NCBI GenBank assembly: GCA_949747515.1
Contig: CATKFO010000042.1
Location: forward strand, 1-63,742
Direction of reading: 5' to 3'
DNA length: 63,742 bases
Source of the DNA: an uncultured Eubacteriales bacterium
Lineage (GTDB): Bacteria > Bacillota > Clostridia > Oscillospirales > CAG-272
The position numbers and the translations under genes were made by a program. The notes beneath the pieces were generated by a model that was given only the letters and a program-made list of their open reading frames with translations, was not told where the DNA came from and searched no databases. Of the stretch, positions 1-9,068 are shown piece by piece (within the stretch, counting starts at the first letter, position 1; each line of letters starts with the position of its first letter).

Positions 1-2
1 AA

Positions 3-1118
3 AATATTATATGCTTCCCGGTTTTTGCCGACGTGCATCCGCCCCTCCGGGAGCCGGGATTTTCTTATAAGGAAACGATTCGCACCGGCACGGCGGCGGC
101 GGCGCGAGGAGGGTATACCGCCGTATGCTCGATGCCTAATTTGTCCCCTGTTCCCGACGGCGCGGAAAATCTTGAAAAGCAGCTTGAAATTATCAGGAGG
201 GACGCTTTAGTCGACGTTTATCCTTACGGCGCTTTGACTGTAGGAGAGATGGGGGAAACTCTGTCGGACATGGAGGCTATGGCTCCGAGCGTTTGCGCTT
301 TTTCCGACGACGGCAGAGGGGTTCAGGACGGCGGACTTATGCGAGCCGCCATGGAAAGGGCAAAAAACCTCGGAAAGATCGTCGCCGCTCACTGCGAAGT
401 TAATTCTCTTCTTAGAGGCGGATATATTCACGACGGCGAGGATGCGCGCGCTCACGGTCATAGCGGAATTTGTTCGGAGAGCGAGTGGAGACAGATAGAG
501 AGAGACGTCGCTTTAGCGGCGGACGCGGGCTGCGCTTATCACGTATGCCATGTTTCGGCGGCGGAGTCGGTGGAGATTATCCGTCAGGCGAAAAAGTCCG
601 GCGTCGACGTTACCTGCGAGACGGGACCGCATTATTTGACGCTGTGCGACGAAGATTTGAAAGAGAACGGACGATTTAAGATGAATCCCCCTCTAAGAAG
701 CAAAAAGGACAGGGACGCTCTTCTTGAAGGGATTTGCGACGGGACTGTGGACATGATCGCTACAGATCACGCTCCTCACAGCATAGAGGAAAAGTCGCGC
801 GGGCTTAAAGGCAGCCTTATGGGCGTGGTTGGACTTGAATGCGCGTTTCCGGTATTATATACGGAGCTTGTCAGAAGGGGCGTCGTATCTCTTGAAAAGC
901 TCGCCGAGCTTATGTGCGTTAATCCAAGGAAGCGTTTCAGGCTTAGCGATGATTGCGGCTTTACGGTATTCGACGTATCGAGTCCGTATCTCATAGATCC
1001 TGAAAATTTTTTGTCTCTCGGCAGATCAACGCCGTTTGAAGGGAGAGAGGTATACGGAGAGTGCCTTCTTACCGTGGCGGGAGGAAAAATCGCGTACGAA
1101 AAAGGCTTTTCAAAATAA
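3..1118 (+). CDS. pyrC: Dihydroorotase, N-terminally truncated by window edge
   Basis: Dihydroorotase closes carbamoyl-aspartate to dihydroorotate (third step of UMP synthesis). The reading frame is open from base 3, so the true start lies before the window; a GTG at 33 is internal. Family motifs present: REPGFSYKE near the N-terminus, the Asp of SDDG, the His of AAHCE, the His of YHVCHVS, and the Asp of ATDHAPH, all usual zinc ligands or active-site residues. Odd: the first metal-binding motif, normally H-x-H-L-R, reads H-P-P-L-R here, so one zinc ligand appears to be missing. It is followed 61 bp later by carB. The family assignment is firm; activity is less so because of the altered ligand. 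Confidence 0.93.
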   Translation, partial: NIICFPVFADVHPPLREPGFSYKETIRTGTAAAARGGYTAVCSMPNLSPVPDGAENLEKQLEIIRRDALVDVYPYGALTVGEMGETLSDMEAMAPSVCAFSDDGRGVQDGGLMRAAMERAKNLGKIVAAHCEVNSLLRGGYIHDGEDARAHGHSGICSESEWRQIERDVALAADAGCAYHVCHVSAAESVEIIRQAKKSGVDVTCETGPHYLTLCDEDLKENGRFKMNPPLRSKKDRDALLEGICDGTVDMIATDHAPHSIEEKSRGLKGSLMGVVGLECAFPVLYTELVRRGVVSLEKLAELMCVNPRKRFRLSDDCGFTVFDVSSPYLIDPENFLSLGRSTPFEGREVYGECLLTVAGGKIAYEKGFSK

Positions 1119-1179
1119 ATCGGCAGAATAATAAAGTTAATATTTACATTTCCGCAAAAGCGGCAGAATGGAGTCAAAT

Positions 1180-4100
1180 ATGTCAAAGAGAAAAGATCTT
1201 AAGAAAATTATGATAATCGGTTCCGGACCTATCGTCATCGGACAGGCCGCGGAGTTCGACTATGCCGGCACGCAGGCGTGTATCGCTCTGAGAGAAGAGG
1301 GCTACGAAGTAGTGCTATGCAATTCCAATCCGGCGACTATAATGACCGATACTTCTATGGCCGATAAGGTATACATGGAGCCGCTTACTCTGGAGTACGT
1401 GGCTAAGATCATAAGATACGAAAGACCGGACGCTATAATTCCGGGCATAGGCGGACAGACGGGCCTCAACCTTGCTATGCAGCTTGAAAAGAAAGGCGTT
1501 CTTAAGGAGTGCCGCGTAGAACTGCTCGGCACGGACGGCAAGTCTATAGAGCGCGCGGAAGACAGAGAAATGTTCAAAGAGCTCTGCGAATCTATCGGAG
1601 AGCCGACCATACCTTCCCGCATAACGTATTCTCTGGAAGAGGCTAAAGAGGCGGCCGCTGAAATAGGATATCCGGTTGTGCTCCGTCCCGCGTTTACGCT
1701 CGGAGGAACGGGAGGAGGCTTCGCTTCAAACGACGATGAACTATGCGAGATCGGTATGAACGCTTTCAAGCTGTCTCCCGTTCATCAGGTTCTTATTGAA
1801 AAGAGCGTGAAAGGATATAAAGAAATCGAGTTTGAAATGATGCGCGACGGAGAAAACAACATTATAACCGTCTGCGGCATGGAGAACGTCGATCCCGTCG
1901 GAGTACACACGGGAGACTCCATAGTCGTCGCTCCTATTATGAGTCTTAACGAGCACGATATGAAAATGCTGAACGACAGCGCCGTGCGCCTTATAGAAGC
2001 GCTTGAAATAGAGGGTGGTTGCAACGTTCAGTTCGCCCTTAACCCTACGTCTTCAGAATATTATCTTATCGAAGTAAACCCGCGCGTTTCCCGTTCTTCC
2101 GCCCTCGCGTCCAAAGCGAGCGGGTATCCTATAGCAAAGGTTACGGCAAAGATCGCGGTAGGACTTACCCTCGACGAAATTGCGGTCGCCGGAGCTACGG
2201 CCGCGAAGGCTCCGGAACTCGACTATGTAGTGGCGAAGCTTCCTCGCTTCCCATTTGATAAATTTGCTTCTGCTTCAAACAAGCTTGGCACTCAGATGAA
2301 GGCTACGGGAGAGGTTATGGGTATAGGTTCGTCACTGACGGAGTGCCTTCTGAAATCCGTTCGTTCCCTTGAAATCGGAGCAGATCATTTCCATCTTTCC
2401 AAGTTCGACGATATGAGCCCTGAAGAGCTGTTAGCATATGTTTCAGAGTTCCGCGACGACGGAATATTCGCAGTTACGGAGCTGCTGCGCCGAGGCGCGT
2501 CCGTGGACGAGCTGTACCGCGTTACTATGATAACGCCCTTGTTCCTCGAAGCTTTCCGTTCCATTGTCGAGATGGAGACCATGGTGAAGGAAAAGCCCGG
2601 AGACGAACGCGCGCTTTCCGGAGCGAAAATTATGGGATTCTCCGACGCATATATAGCCCGCGCGTGGAATATGAAAGAAACGGAAGTTTTTGCTCTCCGT
2701 AAGAAAAACGGGATTATGCCGGTATACCGTATGGCCGACACTATTCATGCGGGCGCGTATATACCTTACTTTTACTCTTCATATGTCGGAGAAAATAAGT
2801 CGCGTCTGTCCGATAAGAAAAAAATTATCGTTCTCGGAGCCGGTCCGATTCGTATAGGTCAGGGCGTAGAATTTGATTATTCTACCGTGCACGCGGTCAA
2901 TACTATAAAAGAGTCCGGTTACGAAGCTATTATAATAAACAACAATCCCGAAACTGTTTCGACAGACTATACAACCTCCGATAAGCTTTATTTTGAGCCG
3001 TTGACTCCCGAGGACGTGATGAATATTATCGAGTTTGAGCAGCCGGAGGGCGTTATAGCGTCTCTCGGCGGACAGACCGCGATAAATCTTGCTCGTCCTC
3101 TTACAGATAGAGGAGTTCGTATTATCGGTACGGATTGCGACGCTATAGATAAGGCTGAGAATCGCGATTTGTTTGAAAAGCTTCTTTCATCTCTCGATAT
3201 TCCTCAGCCTAAAGGACGCGCGGTCACAGATATTGAAGAGGGCGTCGCAGCGGCGGCCGAGATCGGATACCCCGTGCTTGTCCGTCCGTCCTTCGTGCTC
3301 GGCGGCAGAGCTATGCAGATCGTCGCCGATGAAGACGGTCTTCGCCATTACCTGAAAACAGCGGTGGAAATCGACGCGGACAAGCCCGTATTGGTAGATA
3401 AATACATCAGCGGCAAGGAAGTTGAGGTAGATGCGATATGCGACGGACGCGACGTGTTTGTTCCGGGTATTATGGAGCTTGTCGAGCGCACTGGTATTCA
3501 CTCTGGCGACTCTATCAGCGTATATCCGACTTTCAGCGTTTCAGATAAGGTGAAAGGAACTATTATAAGCTACGCCAAAAAGCTCGGCGCAGGCATCGGT
3601 ATCGTAGGTCTTTACAACATTCAGTTTATCGTCGACGAGAACGACAACGTTTATATTATCGAGGTCAACCCGCGCTCTTCTCGCACCGTTCCTTTCCTTT
3701 CAAAGGCTACCGGATACAGCCTCGCAGATATTGCGACCGAGGTGATAATGGGCAAAACCTTGAAGGAGCAGGGAATATTCGATATTTATCCGGAAGAGAA
3801 AAATCGTTGGTATGCCAAAGCTCCGGTTTTCTCGTTCAGCAAAATACGCGGACTCGACGCTTATCTTTCTCCAGAGATGAAATCTACGGGAGAAGCGATC
3901 GGATACGACGATAAGCTGAACAGGGCGCTGTATAAAGCTCTTCAGGCTTCCGGCATGAGGCTTCAAAATTACGGAACGGTTTTCGCTACCATAGCGGATA
4001 GAGACAAGGAAGAGGCGCTGCCTCTGATACGCCGGTTCTATAATCTCGGATTTAATATTGAGGCCACCGCCGGAACCGCCGCGTTCCTCAAGGACAACGG

Positions 4101-4353
4101 TATACGCACGAGAGTTCTTAGGAAGATAGGAGAGGGTAGCGACGAAATAAAAACGGCCCTCAGACAGGGACACATAGCGTACGTGATAAACACCAGCGAG
4201 ATCGGCCACAGCGGAAAAAATACCGACGGTTCGATGATACGCGCATTAGCGACGGAATCCGGAATCACTATGTTCACGGCGTTGGATACCGTAAGAGTGC
4301 TTCTCGACGTTCTTGAGGAGACGACCCTTGGAGTATCCACCATCGACGCTTGA
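1180..4353 (+). CDS. carB: Carbamoyl-phosphate synthase large chain
   Basis: Makes carbamoyl phosphate from bicarbonate, ammonia and two ATP; the glutaminase partner is CarA. The 1057-residue protein has the usual duplicated layout: N-terminal ATP-grasp half opening with GPIVIGQAAEFDY, second ATP-grasp half opening with GPIRIGQGVEFDY, and a C-terminal MGS-type allosteric domain (FNIEATAGTAAFL). Length is normal for the family. An in-frame ATG at 1168 lies just upstream, but GGAG at 1170-1173 is correctly spaced for the ATG at 1180, so that start was chosen. No carA lies between pyrC and carB; it may be upstream of the window or elsewhere. Confidence 0.97.
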   Translation: MSKRKDLKKIMIIGSGPIVIGQAAEFDYAGTQACIALREEGYEVVLCNSNPATIMTDTSMADKVYMEPLTLEYVAKIIRYERPDAIIPGIGGQTGLNLAMQLEKKGVLKECRVELLGTDGKSIERAEDREMFKELCESIGEPTIPSRITYSLEEAKEAAAEIGYPVVLRPAFTLGGTGGGFASNDDELCEIGMNAFKLSPVHQVLIEKSVKGYKEIEFEMMRDGENNIITVCGMENVDPVGVHTGDSIVVAPIMSLNEHDMKMLNDSAVRLIEALEIEGGCNVQFALNPTSSEYYLIEVNPRVSRSSALASKASGYPIAKVTAKIAVGLTLDEIAVAGATAAKAPELDYVVAKLPRFPFDKFASASNKLGTQMKATGEVMGIGSSLTECLLKSVRSLEIGADHFHLSKFDDMSPEELLAYVSEFRDDGIFAVTELLRRGASVDELYRVTMITPLFLEAFRSIVEMETMVKEKPGDERALSGAKIMGFSDAYIARAWNMKETEVFALRKKNGIMPVYRMADTIHAGAYIPYFYSSYVGENKSRLSDKKKIIVLGAGPIRIGQGVEFDYSTVHAVNTIKESGYEAIIINNNPETVSTDYTTSDKLYFEPLTPEDVMNIIEFEQPEGVIASLGGQTAINLARPLTDRGVRIIGTDCDAIDKAENRDLFEKLLSSLDIPQPKGRAVTDIEEGVAAAAEIGYPVLVRPSFVLGGRAMQIVADEDGLRHYLKTAVEIDADKPVLVDKYISGKEVEVDAICDGRDVFVPGIMELVERTGIHSGDSISVYPTFSVSDKVKGTIISYAKKLGAGIGIVGLYNIQFIVDENDNVYIIEVNPRSSRTVPFLSKATGYSLADIATEVIMGKTLKEQGIFDIYPEEKNRWYAKAPVFSFSKIRGLDAYLSPEMKSTGEAIGYDDKLNRALYKALQASGMRLQNYGTVFATIADRDKEEALPLIRRFYNLGFNIEATAGTAAFLKDNGIRTRVLRKIGEGSDEIKTALRQGHIAYVINTSEIGHSGKNTDGSMIRALATESGITMFTALDTVRVLLDVLEETTLGVSTIDA

Positions 4354-4367
4354 TTTGAATATTTGTC

Positions 4368-4382
4368 TCCCGCCGCGCGGGA
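4368..4382. other. Short GC-rich hairpin between carB and pyrK
   Basis: TCCCGC and GCGGGA pair around a CGC loop in the 58-bp gap. There is no following T-run, so it is more likely an mRNA processing or stability element than a terminator. Confidence 0.4.
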
Positions 4383-4411
4383 AGTCACATAAACAATAAG
4401 ATAAGAAAGGT

Positions 4412-5161
4412 ATGGTCGCAACTGTGAAACAAGCCTTGCTTGAAATAATTGAAAACGTAAAAATTGCGCGGGACGTATACAAAATGATTCTCCGGGGAGA
4501 TATTTCAGCAATCACGACGCCCGGGCAGTTCGTAAATTTAAAGCTAGACGGATTTTATCTCCGCCGTCCTATTTCCGTCTGCGACGCGGAGGGAGACAAA
4601 GTAACTCTTATATACAAAACCGTGGGCGGGGGGACGGAGAAAATGAGCGGAATGAAACCCGGAGAGGTTATAGACGCTCTTATAGGACTTGGCAACGGAT
4701 ACGATACGGCTCCGTCCGGCGACCAACCTTTGCTGATAGGCGGCGGCGTAGGCGTTCCTCCCCTATATCTCCTTGCAAAACGACTTTTGGCCGAAGGAAA
4801 AAAGCCGGCGGCGATTCTTGGCTTTGGCTGTGCCGACGAGGCGTTCCTTGATAAAGAAATTTCTGCTCTAGGCGTTACTACGACGGTGACGACCGTTGAC
4901 GGAAGCCGCGGCGTGAAAGGCTTTGTCACCGACGCTATGGACGGGGCGGATTACACTTATTTCTACGCCTGCGGTCCGGAGCCCATGTTCCGCGCAATTG
5001 ATAAAGCTGCGACGAGCGGAGGCCAGTACAGCTTTGAAGAGCGTATGGGCTGCGGATTCGGAGCCTGTATGGGATGTTCCTGTAAAACTATCGCTGGAAA
5101 TAAACGAATTTGCAGAGAAGGTCCCGTAATGAAAAGGGAGGAAATCATATGGGAAAAATGA
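4412..5161 (+). CDS. pyrK: Dihydroorotate dehydrogenase B, electron-transfer subunit
   Basis: PyrK carries FAD and a [2Fe-2S] cluster and passes electrons from the PyrD flavin to NAD+. Visible: the flavin-binding RRPIS at residues 51-55, a GGGVGVPPLY nucleotide-binding loop, and a C-terminal cysteine cluster (C214, C219, C222, C224, C234) for the iron-sulphur centre. Length (249 aa) is typical. The start is uncertain: the AAAGG at 4406-4410 nearly touches the ATG at 4412, and a GTG at 4424 is an alternative. The 3' end overlaps pyrD by 13 bases, implying translational coupling of the two subunits. Together with PyrD this marks a class 1B NAD-dependent enzyme. Confidence 0.95.
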   Translation: MVATVKQALLEIIENVKIARDVYKMILRGDISAITTPGQFVNLKLDGFYLRRPISVCDAEGDKVTLIYKTVGGGTEKMSGMKPGEVIDALIGLGNGYDTAPSGDQPLLIGGGVGVPPLYLLAKRLLAEGKKPAAILGFGCADEAFLDKEISALGVTTTVTTVDGSRGVKGFVTDAMDGADYTYFYACGPEPMFRAIDKAATSGGQYSFEERMGCGFGACMGCSCKTIAGNKRICREGPVMKREEIIWEK

Positions 5162-6060
5162 CCGTGGATCTGTGTGGAATCGAGCTTGACAATCCGGTGA
5201 TTCCCGCCAGCGGAACGTTCGGATACGGCTATGAATTCGCCGAGCTTTACGATATCAATATTCTTGGAACTTTTTCCTTTAAAGGAACGACGAAAGAACC
5301 GAGATTCGGAAATCCTACGCCGCGCATAGCGGAATGCACGGCTGGCCTTATAAACGCCGTGGGACTTCAAAATCCGGGAGTAGAAAAGGTTCTCTCTGAA
5401 GAGCTTCCGAAAATGAGAAAGGTATTCCACAAGAAGGTCATGGCGAACGTAAGCGGATTTTCCCTTGACGAATACGTATATACTTGCTCAAAGCTCGACT
5501 GCTGCGACGAAATCGGCTGGTTTGAGGTTAACGTGAGCTGTCCGAACGTGCACGGCGGAGGAATGAGCTTCGGGACAGATCCGGCTGCGGCCGCTGAAAT
5601 AACGGCGGCTGTCAAGGCCGCCGTCTCAAAGCCCATTATAGTTAAACTGTCGCCTAACGTTACAGATATCGTTTCGATCGCCAAGGCGTGCGAGGCGGCC
5701 GGAGCCGATGGAATCAGCCTGATAAACACTATGTTAGGAATGAGAATCAGCCTAAAAACTAAGAAGCCTATCATAGCGAACGTTATGGGCGGATATTCCG
5801 GCCCCGCGGTTTACCCCGTGGCTCTTCGGATGGTATATCAGGTATCGTCCGCGGTGGGAATACCCGTGGTCGGTATCGGCGGAGTAAGCTCGGCCGAAGA
5901 CGTGGTCGAAATGATGCTGGCAGGAGCTTCCGCGGTACAGGTAGGCGCGGCAAACCTTATCGATCCGTACGCTTCAAAGAAAATTATAGAAGACTTGCCG
6001 CGCGTAATGGATAAATACGGAATAGACTCGCTTAAAAGTATAATAGGAGGGGCGCGCTGA
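5149..6060 (+). CDS. pyrD: Dihydroorotate dehydrogenase class 1B, catalytic subunit
   Basis: Oxidises dihydroorotate to orotate using FMN, in a heterotetramer with PyrK. The 303-residue barrel has the class 1 catalytic cysteine at C131 in [11 protein letters not shown], and the C-terminal phosphate/FMN loop [11 protein letters not shown]. The frame is open upstream to 5110, but AGGGAGG at 5135-5141 lies seven bases before the ATG at 5149, giving the expected N-terminus. The gene overlaps the end of pyrK and its stop codon overlaps the pyrF start (TGATG). Confidence 0.97.
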   Translation: MGKMTVDLCGIELDNPVIPASGTFGYGYEFAELYDINILGTFSFKGTTKEPRFGNPTPRIAECTAGLINAVGLQNPGVEKVLSEELPKMRKVFHKKVMANVSGFSLDEYVYTCSKLDCCDEIGWFEVNVSCPNVHGGGMSFGTDPAAAAEITAAVKAAVSKPIIVKLSPNVTDIVSIAKACEAAGADGISLINTMLGMRISLKTKKPIIANVMGGYSGPAVYPVALRMVYQVSSAVGIPVVGIGGVSSAEDVVEMMLAGASAVQVGAANLIDPYASKKIIEDLPRVMDKYGIDSLKSIIGGAR

Positions 6061-6758
6061 TGGGACGCGACGTAATAATTGCCTGCGATTTTTCTTCTAA
6101 GGAAGAAACTCTTGCTTTTCTCGATAAGTTCGAAGGAAAAAAGCCTTTTGTAAAAATAGGCATGGAGCTTTTTTACGCGGAAGGGCCGGAAATAGTTAGA
6201 GAAATAAAAAATAGAGGCCATAAGATATTCCTCGATCTTAAACTCCACGATATTCCAAATACCGTAAAGAAGGCTATGAGCGTTCTTTCGCGGCTCGACG
6301 TAGATATGGTAAATCTTCACGCGGCGGGCGCTCGTCCGATGATGGAGGCAGCTATAGAGGGATTAACCCGCGATGATGGAACCCGTCCTATGCTCATCGC
6401 CGTAACTCAGCTTACTTCTACGGATCAGGAGACTATGGAACGGGATCTGATGATTAAAGAACCTATAGATAGGGTGGTCATGCATTATGCGTCCAACGCA
6501 AGGGAGTCCGGGCTTGACGGGGTCGTTTGCTCGCCGCTTGAGGCGGAGAAGGTCCACTCTGTTTGCGGCGACGACTTTGTGACGGTAACGCCGGGAGTGC
6601 GTTTTGCGGACGGAGATAAAGGAGATCAGAAACGGGTAATGACTCCGGCGGAGGCTAAAGGAATAGGATCCGACTACATTGTGGTGGGACGTCCGATAAC
6701 GGCTTCCGCAGATCCCGTATCGGCGTACGAACGGTGCGTGAAGGAATTTGTTTCCTGA
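6060..6758 (+). CDS. pyrF: Orotidine 5'-phosphate decarboxylase
   Basis: Decarboxylates OMP to UMP, the last step of the pathway. The 232-residue protein carries the catalytic D-x-K-x-x-D motif (D59, K61, D64) in [11 protein letters not shown], and a C-terminal [12 protein letters not shown] phosphate-binding segment. The length is as usual for the bacterial type I enzyme. It starts on the overlapping TGATG after pyrD, with AGGAGG just upstream. An 83-bp gap with a palindrome follows before pyrE. Confidence 0.97.
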   Translation: MGRDVIIACDFSSKEETLAFLDKFEGKKPFVKIGMELFYAEGPEIVREIKNRGHKIFLDLKLHDIPNTVKKAMSVLSRLDVDMVNLHAAGARPMMEAAIEGLTRDDGTRPMLIAVTQLTSTDQETMERDLMIKEPIDRVVMHYASNARESGLDGVVCSPLEAEKVHSVCGDDFVTVTPGVRFADGDKGDQKRVMTPAEAKGIGSDYIVVGRPITASADPVSAYERCVKEFVS

Positions 6759-6789
6759 CCCGAGCTTCTTCGTATACTATAGGACATAG

Positions 6790-6806
6790 AACGTTACCGT
6801 AACGTT
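6790..6806. promoter_or_regulatory. Perfect 17-bp palindrome, candidate operator ahead of pyrE
   Basis: AACGTTAC-C-GTAACGTT is a perfect inverted repeat with 8-bp arms. It lies 12 bp downstream of a TATACT (6773-6778), a possible -10 box with only a poor -35 (TTGTTT at 6748, 19-bp spacer). Placement just after a start point suits a repressor site. As RNA it could also form a hairpin with a one-base centre, which is unlikely. No U-run follows. Confidence 0.45.
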
Positions 6807-6841
6807 GTAAAAATTTTTAGGAAAAGGCAGGGTATATATTT

Positions 6842-7483
6842 ATGAAGGATATTCAAAGATTGATAGCTAAGGATCTTTTGAGCATAGGCGCGGTTTTCTT
6901 TCGCCCCGACGAGCCGTTCACATGGGCGAGCGGAATAAAAAGTCCGGTCTATTGCGACAACAGACTTACTCTTACCGCGCCGGAAGTACGAACTCATGTG
7001 GAAAACGGACTTAAGTCGCTCATTGAAGAAAACTATCCGGACGTCGAGGTCTTAATGGGCACTTCGACAGCCGGTATCGCGCACGCGGCTATTACGGCTC
7101 ACCTTATGGGACTTCCCATGGGTTACGTTCGATCCGGAAATAAAGATCACGGAAGACAGAATCGGATCGAGGGCAAACTTGAGGCGGGTCAAAAGGTAGT
7201 GGTAGTTGAAGATCTTATTTCGACCGGCGGAAGCGTTATAGAGGTGGTCGACGCTCTTAGAGAAGCAGGAGCCGAGGTGTTGGGCATAGTCAGCATTTTT
7301 ACATACGGAATGAAACGAGGACTTGAAAGACTCGCGGACGCGAACCTGAAAAACGTCAGCCTTTCAAACTTCGACGCTATCGCCGAGGTAGCCGCGGACG
7401 AGGGGTACATACGCTCCGAGGACGTCGCGAGACTTATAGCGTTCAGAGATAATCCTTCCGACGAAAGCTGGATACGCTCATGA
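6842..7483 (+). CDS. pyrE: Orotate phosphoribosyltransferase
   Basis: Joins orotate to PRPP to give OMP. The 213-residue protein has the type I PRTase PRPP-binding motif at residues 119-131 ([13 protein letters not shown]) and the [16 protein letters not shown] segment characteristic of PyrE. GGCAGGG precedes the ATG. The last codon overlaps the pyrB start (ATGA). The gap before it, with its palindrome, suggests that pyrE-pyrB-pyrI can be regulated separately from pyrC-pyrF. Confidence 0.97.
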   Translation: MKDIQRLIAKDLLSIGAVFFRPDEPFTWASGIKSPVYCDNRLTLTAPEVRTHVENGLKSLIEENYPDVEVLMGTSTAGIAHAAITAHLMGLPMGYVRSGNKDHGRQNRIEGKLEAGQKVVVVEDLISTGGSVIEVVDALREAGAEVLGIVSIFTYGMKRGLERLADANLKNVSLSNFDAIAEVAADEGYIRSEDVARLIAFRDNPSDESWIRS

Positions 7484-8409
7484 GACATCTGATCAATATT
7501 CTTGATCTTTCCGTCGGCGAGATCGACGAACTTATCGCAAGGGCCGACGATATTATGGCGCGTCCGGACGCGTACTCAGAAGTATGCCGCGGTAAGATAC
7601 TCGCCACGCTGTTTTTCGAGCCGTCTACGCGCACTCGGTTGTCGTTCGAATCGGCTATGCTTTCGCTCGGCGGCAGCGTGCTGGGATTCTCCGAGGCGGC
7701 GTCGAGCTCCGCGGCGAAAGGCGAGAGCGTTTCAGACACTCTTGAGGTCGTCAGCTCTTACTGCGACATTATCGCCATGCGTCATCCTAAAGAAGGGGCG
7801 CCGCTCGTCGGATGCGCGCATTCGTCCGTACCCGTAATAAACGCCGGCGACGGAGGACATTATCATCCGACTCAAACGCTTACCGATCTTCTGACAATAC
7901 GACGCGAAACGGGCAGATTCGACGGTCTGACGATAGGTTTATGCGGCGATCTTAAATTCGGCAGAACTGTGCATTCTCTTATCGCCGCCATGTCGAGATA
8001 TAAAGGAGTACGGTTCGTTCTTATCTCGCCGGACGAGCTTAAGCTTCCAAGCTTTATAAAACAAGAATATATAAAAGAGCGCGGAATAGAGTACTCTCAA
8101 TGCTCTTCTCTCGACGAGGTTATGGGAGAGGTAGACATTCTGTATATGACTAGGGTGCAGAGAGAACGTTTTTTCAACGAGGAGGACTATCTTAGGCTTA
8201 AAGACAGTTACATACTCGACGCGGAGAAAATGAAAGCCGCTAAGCGGGATATGATCGTTATGCATCCTCTTCCAAGGGTTAACGAGATATCTACCGCGGT
8301 CGATTCGGATCCGAGAGCATGCTATTTCAGGCAAGCTAAGTACGGAAGATATATTCGCATGGCTCTGATAATGAAGATGCTTGGCGTCGATCGCGCGAAG
8401 GGAGAGTAA
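7480..8409 (+). CDS. pyrB: Aspartate carbamoyltransferase, catalytic chain
   Basis: Condenses carbamoyl phosphate with aspartate, the first committed step. The 309-residue protein has the carbamoyl-phosphate site FFEPSTRTR at residues 45-53, the HPxxAP-loop equivalent ([13 protein letters not shown]) and HPLPRVNE near the C-terminus. It starts inside the pyrE stop (ATGA) and is followed at once by pyrI, so the enzyme should be the class B PyrB6-PyrI6 type rather than the Bacillus-type trimer. Confidence 0.97.
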   Translation: MRHLINILDLSVGEIDELIARADDIMARPDAYSEVCRGKILATLFFEPSTRTRLSFESAMLSLGGSVLGFSEAASSSAAKGESVSDTLEVVSSYCDIIAMRHPKEGAPLVGCAHSSVPVINAGDGGHYHPTQTLTDLLTIRRETGRFDGLTIGLCGDLKFGRTVHSLIAAMSRYKGVRFVLISPDELKLPSFIKQEYIKERGIEYSQCSSLDEVMGEVDILYMTRVQRERFFNEEDYLRLKDSYILDAEKMKAAKRDMIVMHPLPRVNEISTAVDSDPRACYFRQAKYGRYIRMALIMKMLGVDRAKGE

Positions 8410-8413
8410 GAAT

Positions 8414-8830
8414 ATGAACGTAGACAGCATAAAAAACGGCATAGTTATCGATCATATCGCGGCGGGAAGCGGCATGAGGCTTTACGATCTTCTCGGTCTT
8501 GACGCTCTCGACTGCTCCGTCGCCATAATTAAGAATGTTCCAAGCCGAAAAATGGATAAGAAGGATATCATAAAGATCGACGCCGACATCGCGATAAACT
8601 TTGACGTTATCGGCTTTGTCGACCCCGGGGCTACCGTGAATATAATCCGGGGAGGCGATCTTGTCGAGAAGCGTTCGATTTCCGCTCCGGATCGGCTTGT
8701 AAACGTTCTTAAATGCAAAAATCCTAGATGCATTACATCCTGCGAACAGGATATAGATCACGTCTTTAAGCTAACTGACAAAGACAATAAAATTTATCGC
8801 TGCATTTATTGTGAAACAAAACAAAACTAA
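8414..8830 (+). CDS. pyrI: Aspartate carbamoyltransferase, regulatory chain
   Basis: Regulatory subunit that binds nucleotides (CTP/ATP in known members) in an N-terminal domain and docks on PyrB through a zinc domain. The 138-residue protein opens with NGIVIDHIAAGSGMRLYDLLG, typical of PyrI, and has the four zinc cysteines C101, C106, C130 and C133 (CxxxxC and CxxC). The frame is open back to 8381, but GGGAG at 8399-8403 supports the ATG at 8414. It is the last pyrimidine gene here. Confidence 0.96.
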   Translation: MNVDSIKNGIVIDHIAAGSGMRLYDLLGLDALDCSVAIIKNVPSRKMDKKDIIKIDADIAINFDVIGFVDPGATVNIIRGGDLVEKRSISAPDRLVNVLKCKNPRCITSCEQDIDHVFKLTDKDNKIYRCIYCETKQN

Positions 8831-8859
8831 AAAAAAGTGAAAAAAATGACGAGTTCGGG

Positions 8860-8888
8860 TTGACGTGAACCTAAGAATTTGATATAAT
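8860..8888 (+). promoter_or_regulatory. Strong sigma-A promoter of the purine operon
   Basis: TTGACG at 8860-8865, a 17-bp spacer, and TATAAT at 8883-8888. The predicted start near 8895 lies about 16 bases before the riboswitch stem, as expected for a leader RNA. Confidence 0.85.
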
Positions 8889-8910
8889 TCTAATGTAGTC
8901 CAAATAAGAG

Positions 8911-8995
8911 GCCCTTTGCGACTGACGGGATAATTGCGGAGCACCGCAAGGGAACGGAGGACCGGAATATTATCTTTGCCGACCGTCTGGGCACA
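8911..8995 (+). promoter_or_regulatory. ZTP riboswitch (pfl motif)
   Basis: The leader matches the ZTP/ZMP-sensing pfl RNA. The first helix is CCCTTTGCG (8912-8920) with CGCAAGGG (8945-8952), interrupted by the conserved ACTGACG and GCGGAGCA internal-loop segments. The second conserved block is GCCGACCGTCTGGGCA (8978-8993), the hallmark 3' segment of this class (usually CCGCCUGGGC). The ligand ZTP/ZMP accumulates when 10-formyl-tetrahydrofolate is short. Known members are ON switches with a terminator that overlaps the 3' block, as here. It sits before purE, so it probably controls the whole purine operon. Confidence 0.9.
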
Positions 8996-9031
8996 CTTGA
9001 CACACAGGTTAAGTGCGCCCTTTTGTTTTTT
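8989..9031 (+). terminator. Riboswitch expression-platform terminator
   Basis: GGGCACACTT (8989-8998) pairs with AAGTGCGCCC (9011-9020) with one mismatch, followed by TTTTGTTTTTT. The 5' arm reuses the GGGC of the riboswitch 3' block, so ligand binding and termination are mutually exclusive. Confidence 0.88.
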
Positions 9032-9068
9032 GAAAGATTTAATTTTCTTTGAAAGGATATATTTATAA

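Noticed and set aside
3700..4209. Long antisense frame (169 codons) inside carB
   Set aside because: It is a shadow of the CarB codon pattern, with no ribosome site or family resemblance. Similar antisense frames throughout the pyr, pur, mutS and leuA genes were dropped for the same reason.
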